This document shows positions 9,369 through 15,685 of a stretch of DNA of 37,609 bases, in pieces. The notes under the pieces are model-generated. The model ran no database searches, was not told where the DNA came from, and worked only from the letters and a program-made list of their open reading frames with translations. A program made the position numbers and the translations under genes. Every line of letters starts with the position of its first letter. The first letter of the stretch is position 1. This stretch comes from BNXB01 sp031548005 (GTDB lineage: Bacteria; Bacteroidota; Bacteroidia; Bacteroidales; Azobacteroidaceae): contig JAVBRK010000087.1 in NCBI GenBank assembly GCA_031548005.1, positions 1-37,609 of the forward strand, read 5' to 3'.

Positions 9369-9695
9369 ATGAAACTACTTGAACAGATTGAAAGAATCAA
9401 TCTTATCCATGAAATGATTCAAAGAGAATCGACAGGAACTTCAGATATATTTTCATCCATCCTTCATATAAGCCAACGTCAGCTTTTTAATATAATAGAG
9501 GAGTTGCGAATAATGGGTGCTCCGATTTTATATGATAAGTTTCGGAAGACTTATTATTATGAATACGATTTCGAAATAGAACTTGTTTTTAAACTACGTC
9601 CAATTAAAAATTCTGAAATAAATGAAATAAATGGAGGATTTTTAACAGACTGCAATTTTATTTCAGTGACTGCGCTTAACTTTGTATTACAATAA
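9369..9695 (+). CDS. Small helix-turn-helix regulator with a C-terminal Gly-Gly motif
   Basis: This 108-residue protein has an N-terminal helical segment (MKLLEQIERINLIHEMI) and a winged helix-turn-helix at about residues 20-60 (ILHISQRQLFNIIEELRIMG followed by a YYYEYDFEIEL wing), like HTH_11-type domains. It most likely regulates the peptide and export genes that follow. Its C-terminus is unusual: EINEINGGF resembles the double-glycine processing site of the two peptides in this island (Gly89-Gly90), followed by an 18-residue tail. The last 14 or so codons are also one copy of a 41-bp repeat carrying a promoter-like TAACTTTG box, so the end of this gene doubles as the upstream region of the HlyD-like gene, which starts 35 bases after the stop. 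The HTH call is good; the target is inferred from position. Confidence 0.7.
   Translation: MKLLEQIERINLIHEMIQRESTGTSDIFSSILHISQRQLFNIIEELRIMGAPILYDKFRKTYYYEYDFEIELVFKLRPIKNSEINEINGGFLTDCNFISVTALNFVLQ
9646..9686 (+). repeat. 41-bp repeat, copy A, with promoter-like box, overlapping the regulator 3' end
   Basis: Bases 9646-9686 match 13060-13100 at 39 of 41 positions (differences at 9670 and 9674). The repeat ends in TAACTTTG (9677-9684), a TAnnTTTG-type box, 46 bases before the HlyD-like start codon. No canonical -33 TTTG is present, so an activator or another sigma factor may be needed. It lies inside the last codons of the HTH gene. Confidence 0.6.
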
Positions 9696-9730
9696 CCACA
9701 ATACAGAAATATCTCATTAATTATTTTGAT

Positions 9731-10873
9731 ATGGATCCTGTTTTTCCACCCGAAATTCTAAACTATTCCGCCGAATCTTACTATTCGAAAATCAATACAA
9801 AAAGCAAAGCAATTTACCTTTCTTCCTTGATTTTTGTTGTAATTGTGATCTTGTTACTTCCTATTATAAAGATCGATATCAGCGTTCAGAGCCCAGGAAT
9901 CATCCGCGCTCCGTTTGAAAACACAATGATTCAGTCATCTATATCCGGAGAAATCGTTTTATTTGATTTATCCGAAAATAAAACGGTCTGTTCCGGAGAT
10001 ACACTGGTTGTTTTAAGCACCGAACGCATAGATGAGCAAATTGCTCTTGAAATACGAAAGAAACAGGATAATGAGCAGTTTATTCATAATATTGAGATCT
10101 TATTGCAAAAGAGTAAAGGGACGCTTGGTCCGAAATACAAAAATGAATACAACCGTTATTTGTCTAAATTGAAAGAACAACAATTCAATGTCGATTATTT
10201 GAGGAAGGAGTATGAGACAGCGAAAAAGCTTTTTGAAAAAGGGGTTATTTCCGAATCAGAATATCTGCAATGTAAAAATAGCTGGGAAATGGCATTGGGA
10301 CAATCATCCTATATCCGGAATGAGTACTATGCTTCCTAGCAAAATGAACATACCCGGTTGGAACTGGAAAACCAGCAGATTGAATCGACTGTCAGACAAT
10401 TGGAAAAAGAAAAACGAAATTATATTCTGGTAGCTCCTGCTTCCGGAGCATTGACTCAGGTTGCCGGATTTCAAACCGGAAATTTTATATCTCCAACTCA
10501 GGTATTGGGGTACATTTCGTCTTCGGATTCTCTTTTAGCGGAATGCTATATTTCTCCGATGGATATTGGGTATATTTATGAAAACCAGTCAGTTAATTTC
10601 CAGATTGGGACTTTTGATTATCGTGAATGGGGGTTGCTGGAGGGAAGAATCTCTGAAATATTGAAAGATGTGGTTTATATATCGGATAGCCCCATGTTCC
10701 GGGTACGGTGCAGACTACATGGCCATTGCCTGTCTCTGAAAAATGGATACCAGGGTTGTATTCAAAAAGGAATGACGCTTACCGCACGTTTTCACCTGAA
10801 AAAAAGATCCTTGTGGCAGTTGTTGTTTGACAAAGCAGACAATTGGATGAACCCTAAAATAATCACGGAATGA
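9731..10873 (+). pseudogene. HlyD-family export adaptor interrupted by an in-frame amber codon
   Basis: HlyD-type proteins link an inner-membrane ABC exporter to the cell envelope. The frame from the ATG at 9731 encodes 202 residues and stops at TAG 10337-10339. The same frame then continues without any shift to TGA at 10871-10873, giving about 380 residues in total, the expected length. The first half has a TM segment (about residues 27-49), a lipoyl half-motif (SPGIIRAPFENTMIQSSISG) and a coiled-coil arm. The second half begins QNEHTRLELENQQ, completes the coiled coil, and has the second lipoyl half (ILVAPASGALTQVAGFQTG) and the beta-barrel domain. A TTG at 10358 could restart translation. 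The stop codon overlaps the ATG of the ABC exporter. The break is one codon, so recent inactivation, a sequence error, readthrough or function as two pieces are all possible. Confidence 0.8.
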
Positions 10874-13023
10874 ATATCAGAATCAAACAACGCGATATGA
10901 CCGATTGTGGAGCTGCCTGTATTGCTTCAGTTGCTGCACACTATGGCCTGAAAATCCCAGTGTCCCGGATCAGGCAAATTGCAGGTACAGATGCTAAAGG
11001 AACCAATGTAACCGGTATTATAGAGGCTGCTGAAAAACTGGGATTTACAGCCAAAGGGGTGAAAGGCGTACGGGAATCCTTATCGAAAATCCCGTTACCA
11101 TCGATTGCTCATGTTATAATCGACAAAAAACTTCACCATTATGTGGTTATCTATAAGGTAAAAGATAACCGGATCGATTATATGGATCCTGCCGATGGCC
11201 GGATTCACAAAACAACGCTTGACGAATTCTGTTCTCTGTGGACCGGAGTTCTCATAATATTAATGCCGGGAGACCATTTTCAGGAAGGAAATCAGGGAGT
11301 CTCCAATCTAAAGCGCTTCATTTACTTACTACAGCCGCATAAAAGTATTTTGTTTCAATGTCTGTTCGGAGCAATTATTTATACAGTACTGGGACTTTCC
11401 ACTTCAATTTATATTCAGAAAATAACAGACAATATATTACCGGAAGGGAATAAAAACCTTCTCAATCTTTTGAGTGTAGCCATGTTGCTTATATTGGCTA
11501 TACAAACAGTTATCGGGGTATTGCAAAGTTTTTTTATGTTGAAAACGGGGCAACAAATCGACACCCGGCTTGTATTGGGATATTACAAGCATTTGTTGAA
11601 GCTTCCCCAACGCTTCTTCGATACCATGCGGGTCGGGGAAATTATTTCCCGCATCGGGGATGCGGTTAAGATACGGGTGTTTATCAATGAAGTGTCGGTT
11701 TCCTTGATGGTGAACCTGTTTATTGTTATTTTTTCGTTCGGCCTGATGTTTATATACAGTTGGAAGCTGGCATTGATTATGCTGGTTGTGATTCCGTTGT
11801 ATTCTGTCCTGTACTTTGTTGTTGACAAGTTGAATAAGAGGCAGGAACGGAAGATTATGGAATCGGCGGCCAATCTGGAAAGCCAATTGGTAGAATCGCT
11901 TAATTCTGTGAAAACCATCAAGCAATTTGGAATTGAAGATTTCTGTAATCTTCGAACAGAAGGCCGGTTTATTCAAATGATGGAGACTATTTATAAATCC
12001 GGAGTTAATTCTATTTTTTCGACCCATACATCAACCTTTATCAGCCGGTTGTTTACAATCATTTTATTATGGGTTGGTTCGTACTTTGTAATCGATACCT
12101 CCATTACTCCCGGTGAGTTGCTGTCCTTTTATGCAATTGTCGGCTATTTTACAGGGCCTGTGATTAGCCTTATCGGAGCAAATAAAACGATGCAGAATGC
12201 ATTGATAGCGGCCGACCGTTTGTTTGAGATCATGGATCTGGAACGGGAATCGGAAGAACATAAAATAGAATTGAAAAAAGAGACCCTGGGAAATATTTGT
12301 TTCGAGCATATTTCATTCACTTACGGAACCCGGAAAGAAATATTTTCGGATTTTTCATTCGTAATCCCTGCCGGAAAACTGACAGCCATCATCGGGGAAA
12401 GTGGTTCCGGGAAAACGACCTTGTCTGCTTTGATTCAGAAATTGTACCTTTTAAACTCCGGAAAAATAAGCATTAATGGGCAGGATATCAATTATTTTAC
12501 AAATGAAAGCCTGAGGAAGATGATCGGTTCGGTTCCGCAGCAATTAAACTTATTTTCGGGAAATATTATCGACAACATTGCTGTTGGGGAATTCAGTCCC
12601 GACATGGAACGGATTATTGGAGTGGTAAAAGAACTGGGACTGATTCCTTTCATAGAAAAGCTGCCTCAGGGATTTCATACCCAGATCGGGGAGAATGGCT
12701 CCGCCCTTTCCGGGGGAGAAAAACAAAGACTGGCTATCGCCCGGGCTTTGTACCGGAATCCGGAAGTGATTATCTTCGACGAGGCGACTTCTTCGCTGGA
12801 TTCAGAATCGGAGTTTTATGTGAAACAGGCCATTAACCGTTTGAAAGAACAGGGAAAAACGATTGTGATGATCGCTCACCGTTTAAGTACGGTTTTGGAT
12901 GCTGATAAAATAGCAATCCTGGAAAACGGAACGTTGGTTGAAGAAGGAACACATCGAACATTATACCTGGAAGGAACCCGTTATTATGAAATGTGGCAGA
13001 AACAATTGCCCCGGATGATATAA
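10870..13023 (+). CDS. Peptidase-containing ABC exporter (C39 domain), cleaves double-glycine leaders
   Basis: This 717-residue inner-membrane exporter joins three domains. Residues 1-135 are a C39 cysteine peptidase with the catalytic Cys13 in QRDMTDCGAAC, His90 in HHYVVIY and Asp106 in DPADG. About residues 150-450 are the six-helix transmembrane domain. Residues 470-717 are the nucleotide-binding domain with Walker A GESGSGKTT (509-517), signature LSGGEKQR (613-620) and Walker B VIIFDEATSSLD. All key residues are present. Proteins of this type (LagD/PCAT-like) remove N-terminal leaders after Gly-Gly and export the core peptide. The gene overlaps the stop of the HlyD-like gene by four bases, so the two are translationally coupled, and the two Gly-Gly precursors downstream are the obvious substrates. 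A strong AT hairpin follows directly after its stop codon. Confidence 0.95.
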   Translation: MNIRIKQRDMTDCGAACIASVAAHYGLKIPVSRIRQIAGTDAKGTNVTGIIEAAEKLGFTAKGVKGVRESLSKIPLPSIAHVIIDKKLHHYVVIYKVKDNRIDYMDPADGRIHKTTLDEFCSLWTGVLIILMPGDHFQEGNQGVSNLKRFIYLLQPHKSILFQCLFGAIIYTVLGLSTSIYIQKITDNILPEGNKNLLNLLSVAMLLILAIQTVIGVLQSFFMLKTGQQIDTRLVLGYYKHLLKLPQRFFDTMRVGEIISRIGDAVKIRVFINEVSVSLMVNLFIVIFSFGLMFIYSWKLALIMLVVIPLYSVLYFVVDKLNKRQERKIMESAANLESQLVESLNSVKTIKQFGIEDFCNLRTEGRFIQMMETIYKSGVNSIFSTHTSTFISRLFTIILLWVGSYFVIDTSITPGELLSFYAIVGYFTGPVISLIGANKTMQNALIAADRLFEIMDLERESEEHKIELKKETLGNICFEHISFTYGTRKEIFSDFSFVIPAGKLTAIIGESGSGKTTLSALIQKLYLLNSGKISINGQDINYFTNESLRKMIGSVPQQLNLFSGNIIDNIAVGEFSPDMERIIGVVKELGLIPFIEKLPQGFHTQIGENGSALSGGEKQRLAIARALYRNPEVIIFDEATSSLDSESEFYVKQAINRLKEQGKTIVMIAHRLSTVLDADKIAILENGTLVEEGTHRTLYLEGTRYYEMWQKQLPRMI

Positions 13024-13028
13024 GTATG

Positions 13029-13057
13029 AAATATTTTCAATATATTTGAAAATATTT
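13029..13057 (+). terminator. AT-rich hairpin directly after the exporter gene
   Basis: A perfect 12-base inverted repeat (13029-13040 and 13046-13057) with a five-base loop begins six bases after the exporter stop codon. It is a likely terminator or mRNA 3'-end stabiliser. The following T run is very short, so intrinsic termination is not certain. Confidence 0.45.
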
Positions 13058-13059
13058 TG

Positions 13060-13100
13060 CAGACTGCAATTTTATTTCAGTGATTGCTCTTAACTTTGTA
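13060..13100 (+). repeat. 41-bp repeat, copy B, with promoter-like box, upstream of the precursor peptides
   Basis: This copy matches 9646-9686 at 39 of 41 positions and keeps the TAACTTTG box (13091-13098). It lies about 120 bases before the first precursor ATG, just after the exporter's hairpin, so it could start a separate peptide transcript. In the phase used by the HTH gene it encodes ADCNFISVIALNFVL, so it could also be a remnant of a duplicated HTH gene tail. Confidence 0.6.
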
Positions 13101-13125
13101 CTGTCGACAGCAATACCGGTATTGC
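13101..13125 (+). promoter_or_regulatory. Two abutting perfect palindromes in the peptide leader region
   Basis: Immediately after the 41-bp repeat come CTGTCGACAG (13101-13110) and GCAATACCGGTATTGC (13110-13125), both perfect palindromes sharing one base. They sit where the 5' end of the peptide transcript would be if the TAACTTTG box is used. They could be a regulator's operators or an RNA hairpin. They are absent after copy A of the repeat, so they are specific to the peptide side. Confidence 0.5.
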
Positions 13126-13216
13126 AAAATCAAAGAATAATTGTTCGAAACGTTAGTATCACAGGCGTTATGTAAAGTTGTGGTGAAAAAATTAATTGTT
13201 AATACATTTTTATATT

Positions 13217-13390
13217 ATGAATAAATTTGATCTTTCTACTTACGAAGTGGAAGAAATGAAACAAGAGGAAATGGACAGGATTGATGGAGGATTAATCCCG
13301 CTAGCCGTTTTTGCCGGAATATGCGCAATTGAAATCGCTTGTTGCGCTATTGCATTGGGAATGAGAGAGGCTATGAAAGAACACCAATAA
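13217..13390 (+). CDS. Double-glycine leader peptide 1 (putative secreted peptide precursor)
   Basis: This is a 57-residue precursor. The leader is residues 1-25 and ends EEMDRIDGG, with Ile at -4, Met at -7 and Met at -12, the classic pattern recognised by C39 peptidase exporters such as the one encoded just upstream. The predicted core is 32 residues: a hydrophobic segment containing GICAIEIACCAIALG with three cysteines, then a charged end MREAMKEHQ. I chose the ATG at 13217 because it starts the leader pattern; the frame extends seven codons upstream. No modification enzyme (LanM, radical SAM) lies nearby. It could be a bacteriocin, possibly half of a two-peptide type, or a signal. The second precursor starts 20 bases downstream. 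The precursor call is strong; the activity is unknown. Confidence 0.8.
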   Translation: MNKFDLSTYEVEEMKQEEMDRIDGGLIPLAVFAGICAIEIACCAIALGMREAMKEHQ

Positions 13391-13410
13391 AAAAGCTAAA
13401 ATTAATAATT

Positions 13411-13575
13411 ATGGATACAGTTAATTTTTTAGAAGAACTTTCGGTGGAAGAGATGCAACAGATTGATGGCGGCTTCCTCGTGTTCGGATTAACCATATTG
13501 GGTGGAGTTCTTATTGCATGTGAATTATATGATTGGGGTTATGAATATGCATCAAGACATTATGAAAGAGCCTAA
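13411..13575 (+). CDS. Double-glycine leader peptide 2 with YDWGYEY core motif
   Basis: This is a 54-residue precursor. The leader is residues 1-21, ending VEEMQQIDGG, with Ile at -4, Met at -7 and Leu at -12. The predicted 33-residue core has a hydrophobic stretch with a GG pair (FLVFGLTILGGVLIAC) and an aromatic tail ELYDWGYEYASRHYERA. That tail is also found, nearly identical even in DNA, in the small TM proteins at 13562-13729 and 15494-15649, which have no leader. The ATG at 13411 is 24 codons inside a longer open frame and was chosen because it begins the leader. The gene ends 14 bases inside the next small gene, suggesting coupled translation. It is likely cleaved and exported with peptide 1. 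Confidence 0.8.
   Translation: MDTVNFLEELSVEEMQQIDGGFLVFGLTILGGVLIACELYDWGYEYASRHYERA
13524..13557 (+). repeat. 34-bp coding repeat (LYDWGYEY motif), copy 1
   Basis: These bases encode the aromatic tail of peptide 2. They differ from 13651-13684 at one position and from 15583-15616 at three by hand alignment. The shared stretch is short and precise, which suggests segmental duplication rather than chance. Confidence 0.7.
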
Positions 13576-13729
13576 AAATTGTATTCCTCATTTTGAAAGG
13601 ATCATTCCGTATATTCTTTCTTCGATGTTAATCTTATTTTTTCTCGTAAAATTATATGATTGGGGCTATGAATATGCATCAAGAAAGTTTACTGTTTCGT
13701 CCAGTCAAAATGAAAAAATACAAAAATAG
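13562..13729 (+). CDS. Small one-TM protein with YDWGYEY motif (possible immunity or partner protein)
   Basis: This 55-residue protein starts MKEPKNCIPHFERIIPYIL, has one hydrophobic segment (about residues 13-30, IIPYILSSMLILFFLV), then KLYDWGYEYASRKFT and a polar tail. It has no double-glycine leader. It is paralogous along its length to the protein at 15494-15649 and shares the YDWGYEYASR tail with peptide 2. It overlaps the end of the peptide 2 gene by 14 bases and the next small gene by 20 bases, so it is probably translated by coupling. Small membrane proteins next to bacteriocin genes are often immunity proteins; here that is inference. It might instead partner with the membrane MutS-like ATPase encoded downstream. 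No known family was recognised. Confidence 0.65.
   Translation: MKEPKNCIPHFERIIPYILSSMLILFFLVKLYDWGYEYASRKFTVSSSQNEKIQK
13651..13684 (+). repeat. 34-bp coding repeat (LYDWGYEY motif), copy 2
   Basis: Second copy of the motif-coding segment, within the small TM protein gene at 13562-13729. It differs from copy 1 (13524-13557) at one base. Confidence 0.7.
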
Positions 13730-13847
13730 GCTCATTATATTGCCGATTGTTGTATTTTGGATAATAGTACTCTTTTGTACAATTAATTTCTCTCATCTCA
13801 TGGACGTAGGGATATTTGAAACACTATCCAAAATATTACGATTGTAA
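13710..13847 (+). CDS. Small hydrophobic protein, unknown function
   Basis: This is a 45-residue protein starting MKKYKNRLIILPIVVFWIIV with one TM segment (about residues 8-26) and a short tail ending ETLSKILRL. I picked the ATG at 13710 because basic residues before a hydrophobic stretch make a sensible membrane insertion signal; an in-frame ATG at 13674 would add 12 residues. The gene overlaps the previous small gene by 20 bases in another frame. It has no YDWGYEY motif and no known family was recognised. It could be an immunity protein or could be non-coding; the tight overlap and the hydrophobic segment favour a real gene. Confidence 0.5.
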   Translation: MKKYKNRLIILPIVVFWIIVLFCTINFSHLMDVGIFETLSKILRL

Positions 13848-13865
13848 TAGTTATAACATTGGAGA

Positions 13866-13894
13866 AGGGGCTGCCTCATTTTGAAACAGCTCCT
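13866..13894 (+). terminator. Hairpin before the first MutS-like gene
   Basis: AGGGGCTG (13866-13873) and CAGCTCCT (13887-13894) pair with one G-U wobble around a 13-base loop, followed by TCTCT. It resembles Bacteroidales terminators of the GGGCTG-loop-CAGCCC kind. It ends 17 bases before the ATG at 13912, so it may attenuate read-through into the MutS-like gene. Confidence 0.45.
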
Positions 13895-13911
13895 CTCTAA
13901 ACAAAGAAATC

Positions 13912-15438
13912 ATGAATATTGACCTGATTTCCCGCTATTACGATTATAATACGGATCCGGATGCTTTTCAGTATCTTAATGACCCGACTCGCGATGATTT
14001 GGATCTGGATGCCCTGTTTTTCTTTCTGGATCACAACATCTCCTCTGTTGGACGGCAATATTTATATAACTTACTTTGCAATATCCCGTTGGAAAGTCCG
14101 GTAAAAAAACAGGAAGACTGGATCAGATTATACGAAAGTGACCGACCATTACAACAAAAAATTAACCGGCTACTGAAAAAATTGAATCATACCGATGCTT
14201 ATTATATTTGTTCGTTGTTCCAGATTAAAAAGCCGGTAATCTCAAGTTTCCAATTCCTGATCTGGCGGATTTTACAGCTATTACCTTTTGCTTTTCTGGT
14301 AGCATTTTTACTCTTCCAGGTTCGTATTCTCCTTCTACTGTGTGGTGTTGTTTTTATTGTAAACCTGATTGTCCACTATAAAAACAAGCAAACCGCTTTT
14401 TTATATGCCGGTTCGATTCCTCAATTACTGAAGATGATCAACATCGCAAAAAGTTTGTTTAACCAAAATGCCTTAAAAGATTTGAATCCAACGATTGAAC
14501 CGGCATTAAAGAATGTAAGTAAGCTGAAAAACAGCCTGTTGCTGTTTCGTTTTGATTCTAAAATCGATTCAGATATCTCCCTTATTTCTTGGAGCGTCAG
14601 CGAATTTATACGTATCTTTTTCCTATTGGAACCTATTTCACTTTTTAAGGCATTCCGATTATTAGAGTTGAAGTCGAAAGATATTGAAACGCTTTTTAAT
14701 TATATTGGATTAATTGACAACCTGCAATCAGTAAGCGTATTAAGGAGAGAGCTCCCATATTATTGTCTACCCGGATTTGCTTCTGCTAACAAAATAGAGG
14801 CAGAACAATTATATCATCCCTTGATACATGATTGTGTCCCCAATACCATTACAATGAACAAAAAATCGTTGTTGATCATGGGCTCCAATATGTCCGGGAA
14901 AACATCCCTGATCCGTACGGTCGGAGTCAACGTTTTATCGGGACAAACTCTTAACACCTGTTTTGCAGAAAGTTTTCATTGTACCCGGATGAGAATTTAC
15001 TCAGCAATTAATTCAAAAGATGATTTGGTTCAGGGTAAAAGTTATTATCTGGAAGAAGTTCTGAGGTTGAAAGAAATTATTACACAAACACAATCCGGAG
15101 CCAATCTGATTCTTTTAGATGAGCTTTTCAAAGGAACCAATACCATAGAAAGAATTGCAGCAGCAAAGGCCACATTAAATTATTTTGTACGCAACTCCCA
15201 AAATGCGGTATTGGTTGCAACACACGATCTGGAATTGGCCGGATTATTGAAAGATCAGTATACTTTATCTCATTTTACGGAACAGGTAGAGGAAGAAACT
15301 CTCTCTTTCGATTATAAAATAAAAGAAGGAATCCCTACCTCCCGGAATGCATTGCGGATATTGGAAATGAATGCTTACCCGGAAGCTCTGATTCAGGAAG
15401 CGAATGATTGCGTATTGAATTCCGGTTATCCGGATTAA
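13912..15438 (+). CDS. Membrane-anchored MutS-like ATPase 1
   Basis: This 508-residue protein ends in a MutS-type ABC ATPase domain: Walker A GSNMSGKTS at residues 324-332, Walker B LILLDELFKGTN from 399, and the downstream ATHDLEL switch. The N-terminal part (LDLDALFFFLDHNISSVGRQ) resembles the core domain of MutS-family proteins, but it is interrupted by two TM helices (about residues 115-135 and 138-156). There is no mismatch-binding domain I, so mismatch repair is unlikely. It follows the peptide genes and is paired with a second such ATPase at 15686. Its role with secreted peptides is unknown; a membrane immunity, sensing or export-assisting ATPase are options. No promoter box was found directly before it; a hairpin sits just upstream. 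Confidence 0.85.
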   Translation: MNIDLISRYYDYNTDPDAFQYLNDPTRDDLDLDALFFFLDHNISSVGRQYLYNLLCNIPLESPVKKQEDWIRLYESDRPLQQKINRLLKKLNHTDAYYICSLFQIKKPVISSFQFLIWRILQLLPFAFLVAFLLFQVRILLLLCGVVFIVNLIVHYKNKQTAFLYAGSIPQLLKMINIAKSLFNQNALKDLNPTIEPALKNVSKLKNSLLLFRFDSKIDSDISLISWSVSEFIRIFFLLEPISLFKAFRLLELKSKDIETLFNYIGLIDNLQSVSVLRRELPYYCLPGFASANKIEAEQLYHPLIHDCVPNTITMNKKSLLIMGSNMSGKTSLIRTVGVNVLSGQTLNTCFAESFHCTRMRIYSAINSKDDLVQGKSYYLEEVLRLKEIITQTQSGANLILLDELFKGTNTIERIAAAKATLNYFVRNSQNAVLVATHDLELAGLLKDQYTLSHFTEQVEEETLSFDYKIKEGIPTSRNALRILEMNAYPEALIQEANDCVLNSGYPD

Positions 15439-15471
15439 ATTATAAAAACTCAAAAGAATTTTCTATTTTTG
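15438..15471 (+). promoter_or_regulatory. Promoter-like repeat, copy 2, before the small TM protein and MutS-like 2
   Basis: TATTTTTG (15464-15471) matches TAnnTTTG and lies 22 bases before the ATG at 15494. The stretch aligns with 9312-9345 at 30 of 34 bases, suggesting that the regulator gene and this pair of genes share a promoter type. Confidence 0.4.
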
Positions 15472-15493
15472 TATAAATATTATTAATGTAAGT

Positions 15494-15649
15494 ATGAACG
15501 GGTTAAAAAATATCACTTCACGTTTTGAGAGGATTATTCCCTGTATTCTTTCTGTAATATTCATGTTGTTTTTTCTGGTAAAACTATATGATTGGGGGTA
15601 TGAATATGTATCAAGAAAATATACTATTTCGGCTAATCAAAATGAATAA
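15494..15649 (+). CDS. Small one-TM protein with YDWGYEY motif, paralogue 2
   Basis: This 51-residue protein reads MNGLKNITSRFERIIPCILS, then a hydrophobic run ending MLFFLVKLYDWGYEYVSRKY and a polar tail ISANQNE. It is clearly paralogous to the protein at 13562-13729 (shared FERIIP-ILS, LFFLVKLYDWGYEY-SRK and QNE). It has no double-glycine leader. The promoter-like TATTTTTG box lies 22 bases upstream and the second membrane MutS-like gene starts 36 bases after the stop, so this protein and that ATPase probably form a unit. That similarity across two copies is the main evidence that this short frame is a real gene. Function is unknown; immunity to, or sensing of, the island's peptides is a reasonable guess. 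Confidence 0.7.
   Translation: MNGLKNITSRFERIIPCILSVIFMLFFLVKLYDWGYEYVSRKYTISANQNE
15583..15616 (+). repeat. 34-bp coding repeat (LYDWGYEY motif), copy 3
   Basis: Third copy of the motif-coding segment. It differs from 13651-13684 at 15584, 15597 and 15609, which changes one residue (Ala to Val). Confidence 0.65.
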
Positions 15650-15685
15650 ACGCAAATCAAGCCTTAGAACTGCATAAAATACTCC

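Noticed and set aside
13502..13561. Longer start for the small TM protein at 13562 (frame is open from 13502)
   Set aside because: The extra residues would overlap most of the peptide 2 core in another frame, and the paralogue at 15494 starts at the equivalent of the later ATG.
10870..13575. Lanthipeptide or radical-SAM peptide cluster
   Set aside because: No LanM, LanB/C, radical SAM or other modification enzyme is encoded anywhere in the island.
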